A stretch of 64,000 bases of DNA from Acholoe squamosa (lineage: Eukaryota; Annelida; Polychaeta; Phyllodocida; Polynoidae). The first letter of the stretch is position 1. Each line of letters starts with the position of its first letter. The translations under genes and the position numbers were made by a program. This document shows positions 20,501 through 31,779 of the stretch, piece after piece. Under the pieces are notes generated by a model, which was not told the DNA's origin, ran no database searches, and worked only from the letters and a program-made list of their open reading frames with translations. The stretch lies in NCBI GenBank assembly GCA_949317995.1, contig OX439038.1:38259113-38323112 (forward strand). Reading direction: 5' to 3'.

Positions 20501-20990
20501 GGGAGTAAAATACTCCTTTTTCCGGCTTTTACGGCGCCGGGGCCGACACAGACGGAGTCTGCCTACTAAGAGACAGACTCTGAGGGAGCAGCGAGGGTTT
20601 GCTAGCCGGTAAAATCCAAGAGGGGAGCGAGCTCGACCGTCTCAGACGTTACCGAAAAACAATATGGCGACAGGCCAGCTTTCGTGACGTCATTTCCCCG
20701 CGAGTTTGCGAGGTCACAAGGGGTCAGCCGAGACTGGACGCGGTGACGTCATGCGGAAACGCACGTGCTACAAACGGAACATCAACAAACTGATTGTTTT
20801 TAGGTAATTATCGCTCACGCCGATGACTCGTCTGGGGATTTAAGTGGAGATTATGGAAAGCTTAAGCAAATCCACCGGATTATCCGTCCACTACCCATTG
20901 GTACATCATGCGGCGGCGACAAATAAGCCTTTCGGGTCAGTTGTCATCCGTTCCTCTAAATGTAAACATTACACCCGTTGTGTATACAGG
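20501..20990 (-). promoter_or_regulatory. pol-accessory intergenic region of element 1
   Basis: CpG-rich, unlike the AT-rich 3' tract. It holds two TGACGTCA (CRE-type) sites near 20686 and 20743 and a CAATATGGCG (YY1-like) site near 20660. The motif TCCACCGGATTATCCGTCCA at 20871-20890 (plus-strand reading) is repeated in element 3, with a relative in element 2, each ~100-125 bp after the pol stop. This suggests an internal promoter or processing signal for the accessory gene. Confidence 0.45.
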
Positions 20991-23900
20991 TTAGGTCACT
21001 GCAGTCCTCTGGGCAATTCGAGGGCTGCGACGAACGTATCTCCCCTTCTCGGATAGTTCTTTATCGGACCTGACAGTCTGAAGAGCCTTTTCTAGGTATT
21101 TCTTAGCCTTCGAGACACCTTTCCTCTTCTTCTTGTCTTCACCTGCCGAGACTTTTTTAACTCCCCCACGCTTAATCGGTGTTGGCGTGGGTGCCACTGA
21201 TTCGGAACACTTCTTAGGCCTACCACGGCCTCGCTTCACTGTAGTGTTCTTTACCTGGTCTATTATACGATTCTGGTTCAGGATCTTTCCGGAACCTTCA
21301 CCATACATTTCTGTGGAGGTCTCCCTCCCAGACCATTTCCTTAATCTAGCCACATTTGACTTATAAAGTCGACCAAGGTCAGATTTTATAATTACGGTAC
21401 AATCACTGATAACTTGTGTTACAGTAAAGGGACCATCCCAATTAGACGCTAATTTTATGTCTCTAAGTGGTTCATGTAATCTTAGAACTCTGTCTCCGGA
21501 TTGGAATTTCCGATGCTTTAAATCGGTATCGTATCCAGCTTTTTGCCATTTGGCACTTTTCTCCAAATCAATTCGGACAGACTCATATGCTTTTTTAAAC
21601 CTGTCTCTTAAGCATTCCACAAAAACTACATGGCAAGGTAGTTCCGGGTCCATCCCTACGACTCCAAATACTAAGTCGGCAGGCATCATCAGATCCTCCC
21701 CGAATACTAAGAGGTTCGGAGTACAATTTGTACTTGAATGTACCGTACTGTTATAAGCATGTGTCACAAAATGGCATTGCTCATCCCAGTCGTCCATATG
21801 TTCATTGACGAGTGACTTTAGGACTTGGATAAGGGTTCTATTGAACCTTTCTACCAATCCGTCGCTTTGTGGCCTATACAGGTTGGTTCTAGTCTTACAA
21901 ATAGCTAAGTATTCGCACATACCCTGCCAGAGATTTGATTCGAATTCTCTGCCTTGGTCACTGTGTAGCATTAATGGTACACCGAAACTTAGTACCCAAC
22001 CTTTTACAAAGGCTTCGGCACAAGTAACTGCTTTGTGGTCCGGTAGTGGAAATACTTTAGTGTATTTTGTGTAATAATCACACACTACCATCATACAGGT
22101 ATTATCATTAGCGGTTGTATTCAATCCACTAATGATATCTACCCCGATTCTTGCGAATCTCACTCCGAAAAGTTCTTGGGATAGGGGAAGTTTGCCCATC
22201 CTGGGTCCGGGTTTGTTTTTACAACAATCCGGACAGGTGGTTACCCATCTTTGCAAGTCTCTTAGTATTTCTTGGAAAGTCGTGCTAACGAGCGTTTCCT
22301 TCCGAAATGACCACTGGTCCGATGTCCATGACAGAAGTACATAATGTCATGTCTCATGGCATGTGGTATCACCACTTGCATGATTTTCTCACCATTATTA
22401 CATGGCTTCCAACGGTATAACACACCTTTCCGGACTTCAAGCTCGGTCCATTGAGCAAGAAACCTTCTCATTTCTCGATTTTCCAGAGAGACCTCGGGTC
22501 TAACTGGACGTATACCCTTTGGTACTAATTGCAGTAGCTGCGCAGTTATCGAGTCAGCTTCCTGGAAACGTCGTATGTGATCCATAGACCAATCCAGTAT
22601 ACTGGCAACTAGGGGTTCGAATGGTCTTCGAATCCCTGCTAACACTGCCCTATAAGCTCCACAATCAGTACAATCCGGATTATCACATTTCCGGATTGGT
22701 ATTCGAGATAAAGCATCAGCATTCAAATGCTTCACTCCAGGTCTATGCTGAATCTGGTGATGTTCAAGCCCATATTCGGATAGATGGGCTAGCCATCGAC
22801 CTAACATTCCTTCAGCATCTCGGAAGTTCAGTAGCCATCTTAAAGAGGAGTGATCCGTACGTAAAGTAAAGTTCGTTCCCCATAGAAAATGTTTGAACTT
22901 CTTGGTATATACGACTACTGCTAACAACTCTCTTTTGGTTGTGCAGTAATTGCGCTGAGTTTTGCTCAGTGTATTGCTGGCAAAGGCAATAGGTACCTCT
23001 CTCCCATCTTGGACTTGCGAGAGAGCTGCACCAATGCTATCATTACTAGCATCAGTATCCAGTATGAAATGATCCGTTTCATTCGGATATTGTAATACGG
23101 GAGTACTCGTGAACAGGTCTTTTAGCTTTTGAAAAGCAGATTCCTGTTCATGCGTCCAAGGAAATTTTTCCTTGGTACTTCCTGGAGTCCAGTTAGCTAT
23201 TGCATGTAATGAATAACTGACTCTAGAATAATTCGGAATAAATTCCCTATAATAGGAACAGAATCCTAAAAAGGACCTCACTTTTTTGGGTGTTTTAGGT
23301 CTATTCCAATTCGTAACTGATTCGATTTTCTCCGGATCAGCTTTTATTCCTTCATCACTAATGATGCGGCCCAAATAATTTATGGACTTTCTAAACATGT
23401 GGCATTTCTTAGGTTTCAATTTGAGACCATTAGAAATAATATGTTCTAGTACCATTTTTAGGTTATTAGAACACTCTTCGAATGTTTTTCCGAAGACTAT
23501 GACATCGTCAAGGTATACAAGACATCTTTTCCACAATAAATCACTTAGGATTGTTTCCATCATTGCTTTAAATGTTGCCGGTGCATTGCACAAACCAAAC
23601 GGCATTACGTTATATTGGAATAATCCAATATGACTCGAAAATGCAGTTTTCTCCATATCTGAAGGATTCATCCCCACTTGCCAGTAACCTGATTGCAAGT
23701 CTAGGGTACAAAACCAACTGTTTCCTCCTAAGGAGTCAATGGTTTCATCTATTCTCGGTAATGGATACGAATTCTTTTTCGTTACTCCATTCAGCTTCCT
23801 GTAGTCTATGCAAAAGCAGATAGTACCGTCTTTCTTTGTTACCATACACACAGGACTACTCCATGGACTATTGGAAGGGACTATTACATCCTGTTCCAAC

Positions 23901-24511
23901 ATCTTGTTTATTTCCTCCTCAGCTACTCTCTTTTTCGCTAAAGGTAACCGTCTATACGGTATTTTAAAGGGTTCTGCATCTCCAGTATCTATTTTATGTA
24001 CTACCTTATTTGTCGTACCTAGTTTTTCACCAGGTTTGGCAAAGGCAGTCCTATACTGACAGAGCATATCATAGAACTCTTTCCGGTGTTCCGGATCTTC
24101 TAATGAAGTTTCTTCATACAACTTGAGTAAGTCTTCCGAAATTTCATCATTTCCTGTTACCTTTTGTAAGTTTAACTTACTATCCGTTACAGTTTCCGAA
24201 AGGGTCACGTTTCCAAAAACTTGTCCCTTTTTCAAGTAGATAGTACTGTTTCCAGTATTAGAGACAGGTACTACTGACCAGGACGCATTTGCTACGATAG
24301 TGTCTACAGATATCAATCCGATACTTGACAGAGTAGCTACATCCGGTTCTATCACTGCAGGCTTATTGCGCATTGCAGGATCACTTCTTACCAGCACATC
24401 ACAGGCTACTCCCGGAGGGATTCGCACAGTGTGTGCCACACTAGCCATACTGCTCACTTGTCTCAGTACACATCTAACCTTTACAGGATACGGGTATTTC
24501 ACACTCAACAC
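20991..24511 (-). pseudogene. pol: element 1 pol: RT, RNase H, integrase (protease deleted)
   Basis: Piece 24511-22262 (749 aa) has RT with a PFGLCNAPATF block and the YLDD catalytic motif, RNase H (LDTDASNDSIGA, TTKRELLAVV, RTDHSSLRW, NADALSR), and the start of the integrase zinc region (H..H). A short deletion/frameshift at 22256-22262 removes the usual YYWPGM link. Piece 22256-20991 (421 aa) then gives CPDCC, the integrase triad (GVDIISG, HSDQGREFE, GLVERFNRT), a GPF-type module (WDGPFTV) and a long basic tail. The frame starts in the last part of the protease-RT spacer. The aspartic protease is absent. Confidence 0.93.
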
Positions 24512-27215
24512 TCCTGATTGGGGTTGGCCGTAGAGGTTACATTGCCAGATTGAGTCGGTCCGGAAGCTGTTTTACCAGCAACGGATCCTCCCCTCCCTCT
24601 CGAATGTACCTTCCTATACTGCTTCTGTCGGTAATACTTTCCAGCTACCTGGACTGATCCAATATATTCTCCGTTTTCATCGGAGACATATTCGTCCTCC
24701 TGATCAGCCTCATGCGAATTGACAGGGCTAACTGGGAAGTTTCATATACCGGAGCAGGTGTACCTCCGTATTGGAACGGAGCTGCTCTTACCGGGTTAGG
24801 TCCTAGACCTACCAATCTTTTCTTCATATCATGTCCATCGATTGATATGAACAGGTCACTGAAGGAAGTGTCATCCTTCCAAGAATCCCAAACTACTTGT
24901 TTGTGATCCGGATCCCGCAATCCATTGTAGAATTGTATAAACAATTCCTGTAGATAGCAGTCATCGTCATGAGCCCAATTCGGACGTGCTTTTGATAGCA
25001 AGTCCTGTAGCTCCAAACCAAAGACCTTGTGAGATTATTTAGGTTTCTGTGTCCTTTTCTTGAAGCTTACCCATGGATCCTCTCTAACCATTTATCCGAA
25101 TAGGTATGCGGCACATTCGGCCAATTGATCATAGGTGCCGTATATTCCGTATGCTGCTCTCCATTGATTGAGGGCTACTTTTCCACCTTTATTCAACCAA
25201 CAGATCAAATAGGGCAGAGCTTCTTCTTTTGTCCAGCCACTACAATTGACTTCGTCGACAAAAGCTTGATACCTATCCTTCCATGGATCATTGGAATCAT
25301 ATGGAGGGGGTATCCGTGCCTGTCTACGTGCCGGATTGTTACATCCGTGTAGTCTATCTGCTTCTCGCATGCTCCAGTTCATGACTTCCATGCCATCTGC
25401 TCCCTTTCGGTAGCAGTCAATGCCAAGGTTTTGGATACATTGGCTTCTATCAAAGATGGTTTGCATCCCTGCAGGCATGGAAGTTCTTCTGTTTGGCTTC
25501 CTGCCATCTCCTCCCGATCCTGATCCTCCGGATCCGGATCCTCCTGGGCCGCCTGGAGGATTTCCTCCTGGTGGACCGTTGTTGGGATAGTGCCCAGATG
25601 AACCGCTAGGGCATCCGCCACTATGACCGGCATTTCCAGCTGTTCCGGAAGATGCATACCTAGGGTAAGAATTATTTTGATTCCATCCCTGATTATAGTT
25701 ATTACCATTTTGGTAATTACTACTTGCTGCCGGATTATAATTATATCTATATCCAAAGGAAGTTGTTCTTGGTTGGTACGTACCGCCGTTAACATTGGTT
25801 TGTGGCGGGTTTGGTCTGGGAAAACGTCCATCATTAGGACCATTACCTTGACCCGAAGATGGGTTCGGTAATCTTGGGCCTGCTGGTGTACTGTGGCCGG
25901 GTTGAGAGAAATATGAAGGTGGTGTTAACATATGTCTCGGTGGTCCCGGTACTCTCGGTTGTGCTACGGGTGTATTATTGTTAGCACCAATAGCACTATC
26001 GTGAGTCGCTTTAATTTTATGACTCAAATCTGGTATCGGCGGTGCCGGACCTATTGTATCCAGCATAGGAGCTGCTGGTGTAGGTGCATTTCCATTACCT
26101 GCGGTATCATCCGGTTTCTTATAGATTCCGGATACTACATTCTTATCAGCCCAGTCGTTAACGAATGGGTTGTATCTAATTGGAGTTGCATCTTTGGATG
26201 TTTTCCCCAACATTGTAGACACCACAGCTGGATCTATAGTACCTATAGTCAATTGGGCGGCTTCTACGTATTTGTCTAGGGTTATTGCAGTAGTCTGCAA
26301 TTCCTGAAGCTCATTCGTGAGTTTCTGTCTATCTTCCTCCAGTTGTTTATTGTAAGCTATAATGCCTACCCGGATGGTTTCATTGTCTTCAGCTTGTTTA
26401 CTACACTGAAGTTTCAATTTCTCTAACTCGCTCTGATAATGGCATATTTCGGATTCGTATTTTGCCTTATCAAGACTTAGTTGATCGTTCGTATCTATGT
26501 ATGTTTGGATACGAATGTGTCTATTGTCATATTCTTTATTGAATGACTTTCTCATTTCTTGAAGTTTCATTTCTTCATTTTCTAATTCCTTCATGTACTC
26601 ACTCCTTCTGGCTTCGAATTCGCTTCGCATGCCAGTCAGGTCCTCTTCCAGCTGAAGTTTTTCATGAAATACTTCATCTTTAGCTTTGACCAAGGTATTT
26701 AGGTTCTCGTTCAAAGTTACATAGGTTTCATTTAACAACAGGACATCCGGTCGTTTAAATTCCTCACCTTCCGGTACCGCATAGGTTAAGTTGCCGTCTA
26801 TAGCGCTGTAATCTAATATTGGTAGTCTGGGTCTGGGTAATCTATAAGGTAGTTCTCCAAATGTTACCCTTTTTGGCATTGGTGCCGGATGTTCTGGGTT
26901 AGTACTACCACCAACTTCGAACATCGAATTGCTCAACTCGTCAACAAGTGATTGTTGGCCTATTAAGTTACTCTGCCTCTGTATGGACTGTTCACGGCGT
27001 ACAGAGTCTGGTAGATTCTCCTCACTATCATTATAGTGGGGTTCGGGATCTCTCCAAGATGCAGATTCCGCATCTTGGGAGTTCGAATGGGTTTGGAGCA
27101 CCAATGATCCATTGCCATTCTCCTGGGCAACTAATTGCCCTGCTGGGTTAGCTTCAGCGAGGCTATCTAACCCATGTACTAGCCGTTCGGACGTTATAAC
27201 GTCCGGGCTATACAC
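24512..27215 (-). pseudogene. gag: element 1 gag, zinc knuckle deleted
   Basis: Piece 27215-25092 (707 aa) opens at a GTG codon just after the primer site; the first in-frame ATG is about residue 97 (NSMFEVGG). Residues ~165-340 form a long charged coiled coil. A YNPFVND motif, a Pro/Gly/Asn-rich linker and a capsid-like helical domain (WKDRYQAFVDEVNCSGWTKE and onward) follow. In-frame stops occur at 25092 and near 25034, and the frame continues 25016-24645. A frameshift near 24710 leads to the RGRGGSVAGK segment. That segment breaks off at ~24510, where CCHC and protease are missing compared with element 2. Confidence 0.88.
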
Positions 27216-27226
27216 CAGAATTAACT

Positions 27227-27239
27227 GGTCACGGCACCA
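27227..27239 (-). promoter_or_regulatory. primer binding site, tRNA-His type
   Basis: On the minus strand it reads TGGTGCCGTGACC, one base inside the 5' LTR. The first 12 bases complement the 3' end expected for tRNA-His (...GTCACGGCA plus CCA). The identical site follows the 5' LTRs of elements 2 and 4. Confidence 0.75.
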
Positions 27240-27240
27240 G

Positions 27241-27600
27241 TGTAAGGGGTTGTGGCCTTACGGACCTGGGGGTTCGGGTCTTACGATTCGGAAAGAAAGA
27301 GTGAGACGGTGTTTCAAGTGTATGCCAACGGATAGATTTTATTACTAATGCACACTCACGGCTACCCGATAGTATGGAGGGGGCAGCTAATAATTATCAA
27401 AGGTGTTCTACATGCTTCGGAGGCCAGAAGGGCCTCTGACGTAGCGGCTGAGCCCTGGGCTTTATATAAGGACCCAGGTGTTCGTCGTCAGATGTCCCCA
27501 CAGACCAGACTCCGGAACCTGAGGAACGTCCGACGACTCAACTCACCCGCCACGTCAGACGGTACCCAACGCTATGGTTTATATGTTATGTACCTCTACA
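27241..27600 (-). repeat. element 1 5' LTR
   Basis: 360 bp, TGTAAGGGG...CTCTACA on the plus strand, with target duplication CTAG at 27601-27604. Besides the 16-bp deletion it differs from the 3' LTR at only a few bases (for example GAGTGAG/GAGTAAG and GACGTAG/GACATAG). Confidence 0.95.
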
Positions 27601-27604
27601 CTAG

Positions 27605-30042
27605 CAAAGTTTTTCCAGCGAAAAAGAAAAAAAAGTTGTCCTATGTTCTTGAAGTGAAGGAAAAACTTCTTACCTACATAGAAAGAGTTCCTGTCCTAGG
27701 TTTCAACTCTGGCAAGTATGACATTAATTTGATAAAAATGGAATTTCATTCTTTTTTTATAGACACAGACAAGACAGAAATGAAAACCATAAAAAAATGC
27801 AACAAGTACATAGCAGTGTACACAGACCATCTTCTTTTCCTTGACATGTTCAACTATTTGGCACCAGGTTATTCCTACGCGAACTACCTGAAAGCCTTTC
27901 TTAAAGGGAAAACTGAAAAGGGTTTTTTTCCCTACGAGTGGATGGACAACGTAAGAAAACTGAACAACAAAGCTCTTCCTCCATGTCACTGCTTCTACAG
28001 TTCTTTGTCAGGTGGAGGAATAAGCAAAGAAGATTACCTTGAATGTAAGAAGGCCTGGGCAGAAAACAACATGAAAACTATGAAGGACTAGTTGATATAT
28101 TACAACAACTTGGACGTGAAACCCTTTGTTTTAGCCATAAACGAGCACACAAAATTTTTTATAGACCGTGGAGTAGACATGTTCAAAGATGGTTTAACTT
28201 TGCCAGGTCTAAATTTGAAGTTTCTTTTCAACAACACTGCACCTAATGCCATACCTTACATTCTTTTAGGTGAGAAAGAAAAGGATGTTCACTCCTTGCT
28301 CAGACACAACTTAGTAGGGGGTCCCTCTATTATATTTCACAGACATCACAAAAGTGGAGAAACAAGAATAAGACAAAAACAATACGGGCCACAAAGCAAA
28401 GTATGCAGGCACATAGTAGGGGTAGACGCTAACAGCTTGTACCTCAAGTGCATGGGCGAAGAACACTGCACAGGTTATTATGTAGTGCGAGGGAAAGAAA
28501 ATGATTTTCAAGCTGTCTGCAGTCAACAGATCAGCTACTCAGCCACAGAATGGTTGCGCTACAAAGCTGTCACAGACAATGTGATAATATTACACCAATA
28601 CAACTACGGGGAGGTTGTATTAGGTTCAAGAAAAATAAAAGTGGATGGATATGATCCAGCTTCAAAAAAAGTATACCAGTTTCACGGGTGCTACTGGCAT
28701 GGCCACATGTGTCACCTCACTAAATCCGTTTTGAAAGAATCCAACGGAAAGTCATGGTTAGAAGAAAAAAAAAATACAGTCTTGACTACCCTATATCTTC
28801 AATCATTGGGTTATGAAGTAGAGGAAAAGTATGAGTGTATGTGGATGAAAGAAAAAACTGAAAGCTCGTGTAAAAAAACAAGAAGTGAATGGGAAATTAA
28901 AAGACCATCCTGCCAAGGTAGGAAAAGTCAGGATGAAATACTGAGAGGGGTTTCAAAAGGAACAACTTTTGGACTTATCCAAGTAGACATGAAAACACCT
29001 GAATCTTTGAAAGAAAAATTCAGCGAAATGACACCTATATTCAAAAACTGTCTAGTTGGAAAAAACTAGGTGAACATATGAAATGTTACTTGGAAGCAGC
29101 AGGTAAGCTGAAGCAACCACAACGCCAACTGATAGGCAGCTACCACGCTGAGGGAATTTTGTTGGGAACTCCTCTCTTGAAGTGGTCCCTGGAGAAAGGT
29201 TTGGTAGTTACCACAGTACACCTTCTGATAGAATACACACCAGAACAGACTTTTTTATCCTTCATGGATGAAGTCACCAAAGCTAGGAGGAAGGGTGATG
29301 AAAACATTGACTGTAAGATTCTGTCAGATCTCTACAAACTGTTGGGAAATGGTTCATACGGTAAAACCATATGCAACAAACAAAACTTTGTTCAAACAAA
29401 GTATCTTCACCCCTCTAAGGCAAGATGTTTGGCCATGCACTGGTCAGTGCAAGACGTGCAAGACATAAGCGACAACACGGTAGAACTGTCCTGTTTGCCC
29501 ACCTCCATCACCTACGACCTCCCAGTTCAAATAGGTTTCATGGTATACCAATAAGCCAAACTTAAAATGTTGGCCTTCTATTACGACTTTCTCCTTGAAT
29601 ACATAGATGAGAAAGATTTTGAAATGTGTGAAATGGACCCTGACAGTTTTTACTTTGCTTTAAGTGCAGAGAACATAGAAGATGTCATTATTCCTGAGAA
29701 ACGTGAAGCTTTCTGCAGATAACGTCACATATGGTTGCCCTCTGAATCATGTGACAACAGTCACCACAGAGAGACCTATGTTCAGACCAAAGTGTTGGGT
29801 GAGCTGTGGCTACCTCAACCAGGCTGTAAGAGCCGTCTGGCGTTTGACAAGAGAACCCCCGGGTTGTTCAAAGTGTAGTGGGAAGGTGATGAAATGACTG
29901 CCTTGAACTCCAAATGTTACATAGGCACAGGAATGAATGTGCCCGTTAAAATCAGTTGCAAAGGTGTAATTCAAAAACAAAACCCCCTAACCACTGACAA
30001 GTACAAAGAAGTACTATATAAAAAAAATGGTTTCTTTTTCTA
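27605..30042 (+). pseudogene. POLB: Polinton DNA polymerase B, 3' part
   Basis: It continues the polymerase after the Ty3 insertion. ExoII lies in GFNSGKYDINLI (about 27697), ExoIII in YYNNLDV (about 28098), motif A in GVDANSLYL (about 28423) and the inserted GCYWHGH block at about 28688. Motif B is LLGNGSYGKT (about 29342) and motif C is DPDS at 29636-29647, where DTDS is usual. The conserved C-terminal block RTPGLFK is followed by SKCYIGTG and NPLTTDKY, and the frame ends near 30042. In-frame stops occur at 28089, 29552, about 29720 and about 29875, and a frameshift at ~29067. The enzyme would copy the Polinton by protein priming; this copy is dead. Confidence 0.92.
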
Positions 30043-30079
30043 GTTTCACTTCCAGTTGTACATTTTGTTGAATGAAAAA

Positions 30080-30410
30080 GTTGGGTTTTTTTTTAACAAT
30101 TTTAAACAAATTGTTGAAATGAACATTTTTCTCCATAGAAAACAGTGTTAAACTGAAAAATCTTTTTTGAACAATTGTTCAAATGAACATTTGTTCAAAT
30201 GAACATTTTTCCCCATAGAAAACAGTGTTAAACTGGAAAACATTTTTTAACAATTTTAAACAAATTGTTGAAATGAACATTTTTCTCCATAGAAAACAGT
30301 GTTAAACTGAAAAATGTTTTTTGAACAATTGTTCAAATGAACATTTGTTCAAATGAACATTTTTTCCCATAGAAAACAGTGTTAAACGGGAAAATGTTTT
30401 TTGTTCAAAT
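30080..30410. repeat. ~77-bp tandem repeat with palindromes
   Basis: Four AT-rich units share CCATAGAAAACAGTGTTAAAC at ~30135, 30212, 30288 and 30368. Alternate units contain the perfect palindrome GAACAATTGTTC followed by two TTCAAATGAACA-type inverted blocks. The repeat lies between the polymerase end and the Cys-rich gene. No coding signal is seen in 30043-30667 apart from it. Confidence 0.85.
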
Positions 30411-30667
30411 GAACAAAAAGATAAAAATGTGTACTGTATCATGAAAAAACAACTGACAAAAGTAAAAGAAGTGGACTGTATCACCTAAAAAAAATCCAAA
30501 AAAACCTTTCACAAAAGTGAACGCTATACATGTTCACCACAAAAAATAAAAATCCGACGCTAAAGAAATTAACTTGGAATTGAAGAAAGTGGTACCAGAT
30601 TTCTTTACTCATTGCGTCACCTTCACCAGATTTTCAGTATCTGGTTAGATTTAAGCTACCATTTAAC

Positions 30668-31537
30668 ATGGAAAGTTTAGAACCTATGCTTGTGGAGCAA
30701 ACCACAGAAACTCCACCTTATGACTATTACATGCATCCAGTTTTACAAAGTGTTGCTTCATATAGTCAAGCTTCTATAACGCCTGACAATGATATAAGTT
30801 GTATAGCATGTGGATGTTCAGAGAATTTCTTTTGGGAAATAATACCTGCAGAAAACATTGGTTATTTAAGAGGAGCTGAACCAGACACTGTTGACCACTG
30901 TATAACTAGCGTTAAAATGTACAAATATTTCTCTTCAGCTTTTTGGGACGCCTACAGAAACTGCATGTACTATTGTCCAGTGAAAAAAGTTAACTTGATA
31001 TCGCATGATTGGTGTATGGGAGTATATCAATTGCACACTGAACCTGGCTGCCCAAGACACTACACAAGGTACACTTTAGGAAGTGTAAGAAAGTTTGCTG
31101 TTACTCTCCAAGAGTTAGAATGTAATCCCATAGTAGAAGTGTTTTGTCAGTGTAACTGTAAACTGGAAGTATCTGCTATTGCTAAAACTATTTGTTTCAC
31201 ATGTCTACAGGTCTCACTGGAACTTCAAGCCTTAAGTATACCTGGAGTGAGAAATCATTTCTCTTTCGAGGTAAACTTTAAGGATGGATTTTTATCTGGT
31301 CTTTTACCTGGACCCAAAAACAGCCAAACTTACTTCCTGGCCCAGGCTTTGTTCGAGCATGCTATATCTAACATAGCCAAACTTAACAGTTATTGTTTCC
31401 ACAACACATGGAAAACTAGTCTTACTGGTCAAAGCTGGTATCAAGCAAGTAAATTCACACACAACAAATGTTTCTGTTGTATATGTGCAAGCCCCGGAAA
31501 TGGAAAATCTGTCTTCATCTGTAAATACTGTGTCTAA
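30668..31537 (+). CDS. Cys-rich Polinton protein of unknown function
   Basis: An intact 289-aa ORF, last gene of the rightward arm. I do not recognise the family. Cysteines cluster in three places: CIACGC near residue 45, an FCQCNCK...CFTC segment around 157-178, and a C-terminal CFCCICA...CKYC zinc-ribbon-like end. No signal peptide or membrane segment is seen. The spaced CxxC/CxC pairs suggest zinc binding. The poly(A) signal AATAAA at 31536-31541 overlaps the stop codon. The reading frame is clean although most core genes here are broken. Confidence 0.65.
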   Translation: MESLEPMLVEQTTETPPYDYYMHPVLQSVASYSQASITPDNDISCIACGCSENFFWEIIPAENIGYLRGAEPDTVDHCITSVKMYKYFSSAFWDAYRNCMYYCPVKKVNLISHDWCMGVYQLHTEPGCPRHYTRYTLGSVRKFAVTLQELECNPIVEVFCQCNCKLEVSAIAKTICFTCLQVSLELQALSIPGVRNHFSFEVNFKDGFLSGLLPGPKNSQTYFLAQALFEHAISNIAKLNSYCFHNTWKTSLTGQSWYQASKFTHNKCFCCICASPGNGKSVFICKYCV

Positions 31538-31541
31538 TAAA
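31536..31541 (+). terminator. poly(A) signal AATAAA
   Basis: AATAAA overlaps the TAA stop of the Cys-rich gene; a T/GT-rich stretch (TGTGTTTTATTTTAATG) follows ~30 bp later. Confidence 0.6.
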
Positions 31542-31589
31542 AATATAATCTGTTATGTGAATTGAATGAGTTGTGTTTTATTTTAATGT

Positions 31590-31749
31590 ATGAAATAAAC
31601 AGAGAGAACTGCACTCCCGGCCTGCCCAACTGTAGCCTACCTCCCCCACGAACTACACCCTCGGGGGTTCCCCCCTCGGACTCCGTCCTTAGGGGGAGCT
31701 AGCCAACAGTTGTTCAGCCCTCTTGTGCAGTTCTCTCTGTTTATTTCAT
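31590..31749. repeat. 160-bp fold-back with perfect 25-bp arms
   Basis: The arms 31590-31614 and 31725-31749 are exact reverse complements, beginning ATGAAATAAACAGAG. Each arm reads AATAAA outward. The centre is C/G-rich (CCTCGGGGGTTCCCC). It could be a small fold-back element or a bidirectional 3'-end structure. No clear target duplication was found. Confidence 0.8.
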
Positions 31750-31779
31750 CAGTTATCATAGTGTATCTTTAAGACCATA

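Larger units (their letters stand above)
15805..27600 (-). mobile_element. Ty3/gypsy element 1 (minus strand, nested in POLB)
   Basis: The LTRs at 15805-16180 and 27241-27600 both run TGTAAGGGG...CCTCTACA and are flanked by CTAG on each side (15801-15804 and 27601-27604). On the minus strand the order is 5' LTR, tRNA primer site, gag, RT-RNase H, integrase, large accessory ORF, ~1.4 kb AT-rich tract, 3' LTR. The RT-RNase H-IN order makes it Ty3/gypsy. The protease and Gag zinc knuckle are deleted. The LTRs differ by a handful of substitutions and a 16-bp indel, so the insertion is not new. Confidence 0.97.

Noticed and set aside
25623..26279. Plus-strand Ile/Ser/Cys-rich frames opposite element 1 gag
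   Set aside because: They are shadows of the low-complexity Gly/Asn/Pro-rich linker of Gag.
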